DNA of 64,000 nucleotides from Sphaerulina vaccinii. Taxonomy: Eukaryota > Ascomycota > Dothideomycetes > Mycosphaerellales > Mycosphaerellaceae. Both the position numbers and the translations under genes were made by a program. Below the pieces are notes generated by a model. The model saw nothing but the letters and a program-made list of their open reading frames with translations, was not told the DNA's origin and did not search any database. Positions 55,358-64,000 of this stretch are shown here, piece by piece; within the stretch, counting starts at the first letter, position 1, and each line of letters begins with the position of its first letter. The stretch is from assembly GCA_022570795.1 (NCBI GenBank), contig JAKUDP010000008.1, forward strand, positions 310,001 to 374,000, given 5' to 3'.

Positions 55358-56262
55358 GATGCCGATGTCTATGAGTAGCTCTCAAGGTGAAACGAAGCTG
55401 CGGTCTGTATATCATACTTCTGGACATGGCAGCAGCGATTGTGCTCTATGATCATGTCTTGGCCTTCCTATCTTGCAGCTGTGTGCCCACTGTCACATTG
55501 TATGTCACAATACTACTGGCTGCACCGAGTTTCACCGCGTCCATGATGGCCGCTTACTTGGCCGAGATTGGCGACCCTTCAAGATAGGCAGCTTAGATTG
55601 AGTATGCAGAAGCATCGCATCGCAGTCATGGTAACGACATTCGGAGATCTTGCCCGGTGAACTGTCTCGCCAGTATCATGAATTGGCCTCTTTCGCACTG
55701 ATGTCGAAGTGGTTCATCGAATGTCATGGAGAAGAGTATGTGGCTGGCTGGCTGGCCCTGCTGGCTATGCGAAAGGGAGTACGAAATGCACTTCGGGTAT
55801 GACTAAGCGTGCCGCTATACCATGTTTACTACCACCTCCTGGACTTCCATTGTCTCCTAGCCATCGACAAGACTCACATCTACTGTCTGGGTGTAATGCT
55901 TTCTATCTCGCACTTGAGGTCCACAAGATCCAGTCGGAGTGGCAGAGTCAGACGCAAGATCTTGATATTCGCCATTTACGCTATGTCAAAATGGCTTCAT
56001 TCGCGCCAACAGCAAGGTCACAGTCAGGCAAGAACAAGAGTGATGTAGAGCGTATGCTTCTCCATGCCTTGCAGACTTCCGAAGGTGTAGGTACTTTGTT
56101 CATGCCAGGCCAAGACCGGCACCCACCTTACAGTTTTTTGCTCGCATATGTGCAGTCGCCACGAAGCAAGGCCGTAAGCGCCTCAACATCCAGGTCGGAC
56201 ATACAGTATACTTCCTGTATAGCAAGTCCTCGATCTTCACAAGCACTTCCACTACCACACCG
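55358..56262. other. 0.9 kb without a confident gene
   Basis: Frames at 55387-55587 (+) and 55709-56266 (+) have no recognisable domain. The second overlaps the cutinase start region and is probably non-coding or 5' UTR. Confidence 0.45.
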
Positions 56263-57065
56263 ATGACGAAGATGAGAGCCTTTCGTCTCTTCCTTCCTCT
56301 CTGCAGTCTAGCAACAGCTCTCCAGAACGCCTCAACATCATGTGCTCCTTATCATATCATGATAGCTCGCGGCACATCTGAGAGCTACCCAGGCATCTTG
56401 AGTTCACTCACGACTCTGAGCTCCGCAGACTTTCCATCAGCCAACTACGAGAACGTCATATATCCAGCGACCAACGACGCTGAAAGCTCCAATGCCGGAC
56501 GCAGAGCTTTTGCCACGCAGCTGTACGACTATACGCAAAGATGTGTCGAGTCCAAGATAGTTGTACTAGGGTACTCACAGGTACGGCATCTAGGGTCGTG
56601 ATAGACCTTGTGGCTGACAGGTGTCTGTCTAGGGCGCATTGATAACATCCGATGCCCTATTCGGAGGTGGCGATGGAACCAATACCTTGGGGCCAGAGAC
56701 AGCTCCTTTGACTTCCATAGCGACTGGCAGACGAATTGCGGCCCTTGTACTCTATGGCGACTCTCGACATATGCCCGAGATGCCTTTCAATCGTGGCAAT
56801 GGAACTTTCGCCGCTACTGGGGTGGGTGAACTCCACCTACGAAGCTGCCATAGCCTTACTGACTTTACAATAGATCTTCCCAAGAACAGTCAATCAAGTC
56901 CAGGCTGCTTTGAGTCGGTATACGAACGTCACAGCCGACATTTGTAATGCTGGAGATCCTGTTTGTGCAAGCGGAGATGTTCTGGAAGCACATTATAAGT
57001 ATCCTGAGTGTTGCGATGTTGAGGCGGCGGCTTTTGTGAAGCAAAGACTGCTCGGGTGTTCTTGA
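56263..57065 (+). CDS. Cutinase-family secreted esterase
   Basis: Exons 56263-56580, 56633-56821 and 56874-57065 (232 aa). Signal peptide (FRLFLPLCSLATALQ), then CAPYHIMIARGTSES, the cutinase oxyanion-side motif. The first intron falls right after the nucleophile motif GYSQ (Ser105), which continues as GALITSDALFGGG. The last exon supplies D197 and H209 (ICNAGDPVCASGDVLEAHYKYPE) and a C-terminal Cys. Cutinase-family enzymes hydrolyse ester bonds of cutin or acetylated xylan outside the cell; which one applies here is open. The start could be the second Met (56272). N-glycosylation sites (NAS, NGT, NVT) are present. Confidence 0.92.
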
Positions 57066-57329
57066 GGCGTATGCGCCTAGGGATGCTCGTGATACACTAA
57101 GATCGGATCAGGGTCTCTCAGGTCTTGGTGTGGCTAAGTGTGCATCGATGTTTCGGGTTTGGCTTCGCGACTTGGCTTCGTACGCACGTGGCAGAATACG
57201 ACATACGACACCGACCAGAAATGAGGTAGCTCGATTATGTGCAGAAGGACATGATATACCAGCTGACCTGGCCAGGCTCTACCTTTAAACCACTGTCAGT
57301 ACTGTAACACTGAAGCCAGCATCCAAACC

Positions 57330-57935
57330 ATGAAACTAACAACTCTCTTCTCCCTAGCAGCTGCCACAACCCACCTCACCTACGCTCAAACCTACAAGAT
57401 CAGTCCCTCTGCCCTTATAAACATCCGCTGTGGCTCTGATGACGATACCAAACTTCCCACACCAACCTATGGCGAATCCGGCATAATCTTCACAATCTGT
57501 GCCGAACGTGAACTCCAAGCCCCAGTCACAGAAGTCTACAATGCCCTACTGGATTTCAGCCAATACTCAACCTGGAACACTTTCGTAATCGATATCACTC
57601 CTCCACAACCTCCAGGACCTGCGCCTTTAGGGACAAAAGTCACATTTATCACTTCGGGTCTTCTGGGGTCGTTGAATACGACTTCTGGGGAGATTGTGTC
57701 GGTTGACTATATGCCGGGAGGGCAATATGCCATCAATGGGTGGAAGTATGATGGTTTCGGGCAGCTTGCTGAACATCCGAACATCTTGACAGATCTGGGA
57801 GGTGGAAGGACGAGATATGTGAGCTATGAGTCGTATTACGGATTGCTGGCTCCAGTGACTTCTGTGTTGAAGAAGAACTTGAAGAGCAGGTTTGAGGCTC
57901 AGGCTGATGATTTGAAGAGGTATGTCGAAGGATAG
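57330..57935 (+). CDS. Secreted SRPBCC/START-like protein
   Basis: 201 aa, no intron. Signal peptide MKLTTLFSLAAATTHLTYAQ. The mature part has the SRPBCC pattern: ICAERELQAPVTEVYNALLDFSQYSTWNTFVIDI at the first strand/helix, a central beta region (GTKVTFITSG...GEIVSVDY...), GGGRTRYVSYESYYG, and a final long amphipathic helix (LKKNLKSRFEAQADDLKRYVEG). SRPBCC folds bind hydrophobic ligands; some fungal members are polyketide cyclase-like. Secretion of such a domain is uncommon but recurrent in fungi. It lies between a cutinase and, on the opposite strand, a cullin-like gene. Confidence 0.8.
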   Translation: MKLTTLFSLAAATTHLTYAQTYKISPSALINIRCGSDDDTKLPTPTYGESGIIFTICAERELQAPVTEVYNALLDFSQYSTWNTFVIDITPPQPPGPAPLGTKVTFITSGLLGSLNTTSGEIVSVDYMPGGQYAINGWKYDGFGQLAEHPNILTDLGGGRTRYVSYESYYGLLAPVTSVLKKNLKSRFEAQADDLKRYVEG

Positions 57936-57968
57936 GCAGAAAATAGCATGCTGTCGTCAAGTATTCGT

Positions 57969-58733
57969 TCAAAGCACTACCAAGCTGTTCCCAGAAAGTG
58001 CAAGGCCGAGCTTGTCGAATGAGGCCAGCGTGTTCTGGACAAGTTTCTGCTGCTCGCTTTCTCCTTGCCCATCACTCTCACTTTGCAATGCCAGGAAAGC
58101 TTTCAGAACTTCGCCGCCTGCTTCCCAGACCACTCCTTCTTCCACGGGACCTTTGACAGCGAGAACTTCTTCTCTCCACATCACTTTATGCAACTGTGGT
58201 ATCTCGTACAATTCCCTCCTCTTGCGCGCCAGCTCATCTTTCGATTCGTCGATCTCTCGTTTGACCCAATGTCTTTCCAGGTATCGAAACACATTCGACG
58301 AGAGCTCACTCAGCGTAAGATATGATGTCCAGTATTTGACATATGCCGCGAGTACCTCCTCTTTGTTCCCGCTCTTGATAATCTGTTCATGGACATCTGC
58401 ACAGCAAGCTCTTATCCTTGACAGCAAGATCCTGTATACATCTTCACCAAGTAGATGTGCACCACGATGTTGCCCTTTCAGATCACCACTTCCTCTTCCT
58501 ACTGCCTTGGCCGCTGTAGTGTAGTCTTGGATTGCAGCGTACAGCTTCAAGTAAGTTTTCTGGTCAAGGATTGCTGACCTCTCGAGTTGCTGGTCCAGCT
58601 TCTCTACTGAGTAGAGCTCGGCGATCCGCGCTTCGATGTATGCGAAGTTTGTGGAGGCATTCTTCGCGTTTGCTTCATTTCTCGTGTTTCGCGCTGCCCT
58701 CAATTCTTGTGGCGTTGGTGTATTGTCTGCCAT
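57969..58733 (-). CDS. Stand-alone cullin N-terminal-domain protein
   Basis: 254 aa, no intron. The sequence follows the cullin N-terminal repeats: YLKLYAAIQDYTTAA, GAHLLGEDVYRILLSRIRACC, LAAYVKYWTSYLTLSELSSNVFRYLERHWVKREIDESKDELYEIPQLHKVMWREEV. In cullins this part binds Skp1/adaptor proteins. Full cullins have about 750 aa with a C-terminal Rbx1-binding and neddylation region, all absent here, and the gene ends cleanly in a stop. It could be a truncated duplicate, or a functional adaptor-binding decoy. Two F-box paralogues lie about 21 kb away. Very short 3' distance to the SRPBCC gene (33 bp, convergent). Confidence 0.82.
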   Translation of the reverse strand: MADNTPTPQELRAARNTRNEANAKNASTNFAYIEARIAELYSVEKLDQQLERSAILDQKTYLKLYAAIQDYTTAAKAVGRGSGDLKGQHRGAHLLGEDVYRILLSRIRACCADVHEQIIKSGNKEEVLAAYVKYWTSYLTLSELSSNVFRYLERHWVKREIDESKDELARKRRELYEIPQLHKVMWREEVLAVKGPVEEGVVWEAGGEVLKAFLALQSESDGQGESEQQKLVQNTLASFDKLGLALSGNSLVVL

Positions 58734-61424
58734 GTTGATGGTGGTGCCTAGAGGAGGTCAGTGGACATGGAGGAAGATGCTGTGACTTCTCATCCTTCAT
58801 AGAACAGGCGCAGGCAGCGACATGAGTCACATGCTTGACCGGGAGTATATGCAGTCCGATGTATTGCCTCGTAGGCACGGAAGAGAGGAGGTGCTGAGGT
58901 TCGAAGGATCGAGCTCGAGCTGTCTCTGCAGCTTAGATTTTGGACCATGATCTGAGCTGAATGGCAAGCCGCTCATACTGGAATTCCAATATGGCAACAT
59001 ACTCGAGCAAATCAGAGCGCAGATCGAGCTGTGCTATGCATGGTTTGCTTGTACCTCACCTCGCTATGCATCTTCACGTTGTGCTGCCATGGACTTTCCC
59101 CATGGTCTAGACGCCTCAGCTGTCATGTTGTGTCTATTTCTGCCGTACCGCCTCTTATGCCTTCGTTCTGTCAACACGCAAAAGACTTGCTGTCACCTCC
59201 TTCTGCGCTCGAATTCGTGGCATCGCCGTGTGGTCGTGGTGTCGTGAGTCGGTGAGTGTGAGTGGGCGCTCGATGGAAATTGGTGCGCATGTCGGAAGTC
59301 GAGGAATGAAAAGGACCTCTTCTCCAGCCCACTGCTCGGTGAAGAGCAGCGGCGATGATGAAAAAGGTGTGTTCGCGTTGCTTGTCGGTAGTGCGATAAC
59401 AAGAACTAAAGATGTATCAGCAGGCGGCTCGCAGTAAGAGCAGAACTTGAGTGACTTACCACGGTGCCTATGGACATGAGCAAGCTCAGCGGCCCATTGA
59501 CTGGTTGCAAAAATAAGAATAATCTTAAAAGAGTCCGTAGACTCGTTTCAGAGATTAAACTGAAAAGAACCTGAAGTAGGTATTAGTCGAAGGTCGAAGG
59601 TCGCGGTCGGTGGAGGGTAACTTACAGATACTACACTTGAGGGTTGTTAGCAGTGTCGATAAGGCTGATGTCGTTGTTGCATACCTTGATCTAAGCCAAA
59701 AGGCAAAGAGAGCTGTTCGTGTAAAGAAGAGCGCGAGATAGCAAGTGTTCATATACAAAACCGATGCCAAGCCCGATTTTAGCGCCTTTTCTTCAGTTCG
59801 ACCTTCCACCACGACAACCTCACTTTTCATAAGCAAAGGACACGCTTTCATCAAAACAGGACATATAACAGTATGTACTTTTGCTTAACGACTCCTCAGC
59901 TCCATTGCAGCAAGGCCGCTGTATATTGCGACATGGAAGAAGAAGTGCCAGACACATCGAGGACGCGTCTACCGACAAACTTCGACCTCGCATTCACGCG
60001 CAGCAACACCGCTGTGGTGAAGCAGGTAGGTTCTAAGCCACAATACGAGCTTCAGAGACTTCCTGTCCTCGCAAGCTTGACCTACACATCTCAGCCTGAT
60101 GCTCACTTCAAAGCCACTGACAAAGACAGACACAGCACAGCAGACGCTGCATCATGAGCTTCACATACATTATACGACGAGGTTACCGGGCCCAATTCCC
60201 AGAGCTCCAGCAAGTCGCTCATGGACAGCACACATTCCATATTAAACATCCACAAGGTTTATACGTACATATCACACTCCAGTTCAAGCAAAGACTCTTC
60301 TCTGTTGATGCAGAACCTCGGACGACATCATCGCAGATTGCGCCTTCCTTGACCAGTGCCAGCAGATTCCTCTTCTGAGACGACGGCTGCGAAGTATGCC
60401 TACACTTCATCATGTGGCTATAACTTTTCGTATAAGAACTCGCTTCTGCACCACTTCCAACGCGAACCTCTTCTCGAACAAGATCAAGTATTGCTGCGCA
60501 TCATGGCGTCTTTACTGATGTCTTTGTCGTATCTTCTGAGAAGCGTGTCGACTGGTGAGCTTGGGAAAGAGTCTGATCGCAGTGGCTTTGGTATAGTTGG
60601 TTGGCTATCGGGAATGATGTGACGAGGCAGGCCACTACGTTTGTCTCAGTATCCATGAGGAGGGTGAGCCGCATGCTGCTAACACGTCTTGGCAGGTATA
60701 TGTTGGTCGATTGGTGGCTGCGGTGCTTCATTGACCTATCTACGTATGTGCAGACACTTCTTCTGAACATCTGTGGGGTGCACATCGACCAGGCAGGAGT
60801 CGAGATGCTCTCTCCAGGGAAACATACAATGCACATGTCCAGCGAGCATGCTTCCGCAGAAGCGATACCTACTAGGAGGGTCCGCGCTCTGTTTGCAGGC
60901 GCAGCCAAGAAAGCTACTCACTGGCGTTCAGAGATACACCTATTACATCTCTCTGCTTCGCATATGCAGCGGCAATTCGAATGGTCTGCGACCGAGTTGG
61001 CCTGAACCCCGCTAGACCATGGAGAGATTGTCTCCTTCGTCGGGTGCCTTTACGTCTCCCCATCGAGCGGACTCGCGTGTCATATACTCACGAGCGCGTT
61101 GAACACAAGTTCTCCACTCCTCAGCATCGCTTCACTGGCAGAGCCATGTCTGCTCCGACCAGCTCGGTCGAGAAGCAACGAAGGAGAAGACGAAAGGCTC
61201 TCCGTTCCGGAATGTTCTATCGTTGGCGGTTTGAGCTGACTCCGAGTAACGTAGCCGATGCAGAATGCAGGAGACGCCGTCCACGATCATCTCTGCCGAG
61301 TAGAAGACGCCTAAGCCGCTAAGCTCGACGACGCTGCAGCAGAGGAAAAGCAACGTCGACTTAGAGAAGGCCATACTTGCAGTCGTGGACTGCTGAGATG
61401 GGCAGTGGACTCTGCAGGCTACTC
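58734..61424. other. 2.7 kb gene-poor stretch
   Basis: Several short frames on both strands (for example 59873-60157 +, 60501-60908 -, 60601-61005 +). They show no domains, and their overlapping alternatives look equally good. No repeat array was recognised. Confidence 0.5.
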
Positions 61425-61670
61425 TTCGGTGTACAGCCATTCCCAGAAGAACAGTGTTCTTCGGCCTTCCGTGCGCACAATGACAAGTATGCCAGCCAGG
61501 ATATACACATCATCGTCCATTATTCAGCCGTCTGGGCCGTGAGGCTCGCACGCCCGACTTTGGCGAGGGTTCGGATGACTGGCTATTCGCGAACATTGGA
61601 GCTGTGGGAGATCAAGTTGCGAATATGCGCTGGTCTATCATACAAGCAGTCGTTCGAAACTAGTAGGCAG
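61425..61670 (+). pseudogene. Decayed, internally deleted copy of the downstream BTB gene's 3' part
   Basis: GAAGAACAGTG, then AAGTATGCCAGCCAGGA-A-ACA-ATCGTC and later ACTTTGGCG-GG-TCGGA-GA-TGGCT match the last exon of the BTB gene (62680-62930) in the same order. The matches are interrupted by mismatches, a frame change and loss of about 60 bases between blocks. Only traces of protein similarity remain (KYASQDIHIIVHY versus KYASQDIHNIVNE). Confidence 0.7.
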
Positions 61671-62093
61671 GTCAGCATGCAATTCCTTTCGCTTGTAGAA
61701 CATGCTAGCGCCTGTACCGTAGTCTGAGCCTAAGGTGCGATACTCTCCAGCTTCTGTGCCTGCGTAGACTAGCATAGCGCTATACTAAGCGCTTTAGTTA
61801 AGCAGGTATCTCATCTAATACCAATTTGGCGCCTGGAAGCTTCACGCTCGTCCTGAACGCGGACAGTCGGAGCACAGGAGACAAACAAACTCCATGGTTT
61901 GCTAAGAGGTGTGCGAAGCTATAATGCTGGAGTGAATCCAGAAGCCATGATGGATTCCTGTCCAATTCACACAGACGACAGGCTTCACTCAATAGATTTA
62001 CCCAACGCACTGTATATCGATCATGGACAATGACCAGCATTCAACCCTTTCGCAACCACTATACTCCATAACATCGACCAGATTATAGCAAGA

Positions 62094-62942
62094 ATGCCTG
62101 AAGAACAGGGAAGCAAAATCCTCGCAAGGTACGCTATTCTTCTATCCATATCATCAGGTGCGAATTCTGACCTTTCTCTAGCATGTTCGAGCATCCAGAA
62201 TTCTCCGACCTGCGTGTGATTACACCAGAGACGGCATTCAGTGTGCACAAGAGCGTTAGTAGATACCAATCACTGGAAATAGTACGCCTACCAGAGATGC
62301 TTGCTAAATGTGTACTCCAGGTTCTCGGTGCTGCTTCGGAGCAACTCAAGTATATTGTCCTGACCGTGGTGACGGGAGATGGAGCTTTAGCGTTCCCAGA
62401 GAGCCATAGCATCGTCACGGCTATTCTCAAGAGTTGCTATGGAATCGACCTGGGACTGAAGATAGTCTTGGAAGGCGACGAAGCTGCATGCATCGAGATG
62501 CTCGATCTCTATGTGGCTGCAGACAAGGTATGAGATATGGTATGCTTCGATTTGGCGTATACTGCTGACACGTTAGCAGTACGGTCTGATGAGCTTGAAG
62601 CAAACGATCGAAACCGCGCTCAATGAGGCTATCGCCAACATCCAAGTTCCGCTGATCGTTTCAGTTGGTGAGGCGCTGTATAGGCATCCTCAGAAGAACA
62701 GTGCTGTTCGACCATTCGTCCGTACAGTGGTCAAGTATGCCAGCCAGGACATACACAACATCGTCAACGAGCCAAACCTCTGGGCCACGATGCCCCAAAG
62801 CCCGGATTTTCTCAGGCACATCGTGAAGTATGCTGCAACCCGCCAGAATGCCCTGCTAGGAGGTCCTGATTTTGGCGTGGGCTCGGACGATTGGCTTTTC
62901 GAGATGAATGGAGTGGCGGAGAATCAGGTTGCAATTGTTTGA
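62094..62942 (+). CDS. BTB/POZ-domain protein
   Basis: Exons 62094-62128, 62182-62527 and 62580-62942 (247 aa); the junctions give KILAS-MFEHPEFSDLRVITPETAFSVHKS and LYVAADK-YGLMSLKQTIETALNEAI. The BTB fold is indicated by FSDLRV, FSVHKSV, AILKSCYGIDLG and the DLYVAADKYGLMSLK helix. Fungal BTB proteins of this short type are an expanded, mostly uncharacterised family; some act as CUL3 adaptors. A degenerate copy of its last exon lies about 1.2 kb upstream. Confidence 0.8.
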
Positions 62943-63029
62943 CGAAAGTCGTCCGAAACACGGCTGAAGTAGGCGGGGAGACAACGATAGATAGGATGGC
63001 TAGACCATGCTTACCACGTAGTCTAGGGA

Positions 63030-63150
63030 CGAGGAGTATCCTCCTAACTCGTATCGAAAGCTTTTTACTTACTTATCTTATAGCTAAAACATACTATATA
63101 AATTTTAAAGCTAGTAGCGTACTTATAATAGTATATTTTTCAATATAAAC
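63030..63150. repeat. Short TpA-rich, CpA-poor patch (possible RIP-mutated repeat remnant)
   Basis: Composition switches to a TA-dominated texture (CTTATAGCTAAAACATACT, AAAGCTAGTAGCGTAC) like that inside the 9.9 kb element. No match to a specific part of that element was established by eye. Confidence 0.35.
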
Positions 63151-63277
63151 CAAGTTTCAGATTCATAGATTAGTGTGCGCTTTCGGCGGAATACCGGCTC
63201 ACTTTAAACAAATTGATACTTTATGTACACATCTCGAATTTTGATTCGTCATCAAGCAAGTTGGCCAGATGGCAAGA

Positions 63278-63498
63278 TGGCAAGATGGCCGAGTGTACGA
63301 AGGCTCTACCCACTCACAGCTACACAGTATCAAGTGCTAACAGTCATCTTAGGGTTATGGCGTGTGACTCGTAAGGATTTCATAAATGCAACGTTTCTAC
63401 ACATTCTAACTGGAGTACAGAAGCTCCTGCTTGCTCGATACAATCGAGTGGTATTCTCATGGGCTTTGCCCGCGGGGGTTCGAATCCCCCTCTTGTCA
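63278..63498 (+). tRNA. Possible type II (Ser/Leu-like) tRNA relic with an inserted segment
   Basis: The 3' part has a perfect T-arm (GGGGGTTCGAATCCCCC at about 63474-63490) and a variable-arm hairpin (GGGCTTTGCCC). It ends in CTTGTCA, which can pair with TGGCAAG at 63278-63284 to give a 7-bp acceptor stem with one G-U. GGCCGAGTG..AGGC after that 5' strand is D-arm-like. About 135 bases separate the halves, and no good anticodon stem joins them. It may be an intron-bearing, split or dead tRNA. Confidence 0.3.
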
Positions 63499-64000
63499 AG
63501 ATTACTTTTTGCTATATTTCCTTATCTTTGTACCATCTTTCTTTATCTTTTTGCCATCTTTCCCTACCTCCACTGAGGCGCGCCTTCCTTCACGTACCTT
63601 CCTTGCTATATGAGGTGTGGGAAGGAGTTCTTTGCGGAGCCGTCGATAATTCTGACGAACCTGCTCCTGAGTTGTTGATCTTGTTGCGATTCTGGGGTCT
63701 AATGGTTTGACGAGGCACTGCTCTTTTGAGCCTGCCCATCTCCCTGCCTGTCCATGTACACTTGGACAGGATCTACAAGCTAGAGCGCGGCGGATATAGT
63801 ATCCTGTTGCGATCTCGTATATCGGCGCCGGATCGATGCGTCTGGTATCAGGATGCGCACAAACTCCGCATTGTATCCATACTAAGGTGTTGTCTCCTTG
63901 AGTAGGGTCCGCGTCCCGCGTCAGGTGGTTTGGATCGTATGCAATTCGCTGCCTCACGGCGCAAGTAGCAGACCGGAAGTGAGTTTCAGCTTTAATAGCT
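63499..64000. other. Window end, uncertain
   Basis: A 151-codon minus-strand frame (63502-63957) ends in a Lys-rich tail generated by a CTTTATCTTT-type repeat. No domain is seen, and I do not call it a gene. Confidence 0.4.

Noticed and set aside
55709..56266. 185-codon plus-strand frame before the cutinase
   Set aside because: No family resemblance; it runs into the cutinase start in another phase and is likely 5' UTR or chance.
63502..63957. 151-codon minus-strand frame at the window end
   Set aside because: The Lys-rich tail comes from a simple pyrimidine repeat; the remainder resembles no family.

Overview
This is nuclear DNA of a filamentous ascomycete. Genes carry short (about 45-145 bp) GT-AG introns. 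Typical fungal families are present: a RIP-mutated repeat, C2H2/NB-ARC/TPR immune-type receptors, a DUF7580 protein, cutinase, RFT1, PEX7 and PRP6. The cutinase, a RALF-like peptide and the paired amidases suggest a plant-associated species. Dothideomycetes is my best guess but is inference only.

Layout. 0-5 kb: an edge-truncated amidase, a pyroglutamyl-peptidase-like gene whose catalytic Cys reads Ser, and a second amidase whose 5' part is lost and replaced by the tail of a CorA-like transporter gene. 5-14.9 kb: one 9.9 kb element with ~42 bp terminal inverted repeats, saturated with TpA and nearly free of CpA/TpG (RIP). Reading through the RIP stops, three long frames survive on the + strand: a RecQ-like helicase, a DUF6589-type protein and an unrecognised 403-codon protein; no known transposase was seen. 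15.4-24 kb: an immune-receptor block on the - strand (a C2H2/NB-ARC/TPR receptor broken by a hAT-like MITE and two nonsense codons, and a second C2H2 protein), with a divergent DUF7580 gene. 24.2-27 kb: a CYTH triphosphatase-like gene, a viperin (RSAD2-type radical SAM) homologue, and a head-to-head UMP/CMP-kinase-like gene, which together look like a nucleotide-based antiviral module. 27-41 kb: mostly housekeeping genes (aldo-keto reductase, DUF3431, PRP6, RFT1, PEX7) plus two tandem F-box paralogues, one frameshifted. 41-58.7 kb: a signal-peptide/TM protein, a RALF-like secreted peptide, a large C2H2 protein, two degenerate twin paralogues, a trypsin-like protease, an MFS anion symporter, a cutinase, a secreted SRPBCC-like protein and a stand-alone cullin N-terminal protein. 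58.7-64 kb: gene-poor, with a BTB gene, its decayed copy and a tRNA-like relic.

The two strongest leads are the RIP-inactivated RecQ/DUF6589 TIR element and the viperin/kinase/CYTH cluster beside the receptor genes. All exon boundaries were placed by eye from GT/AG sites and frame continuity. All family names come from motif recognition without a database search.
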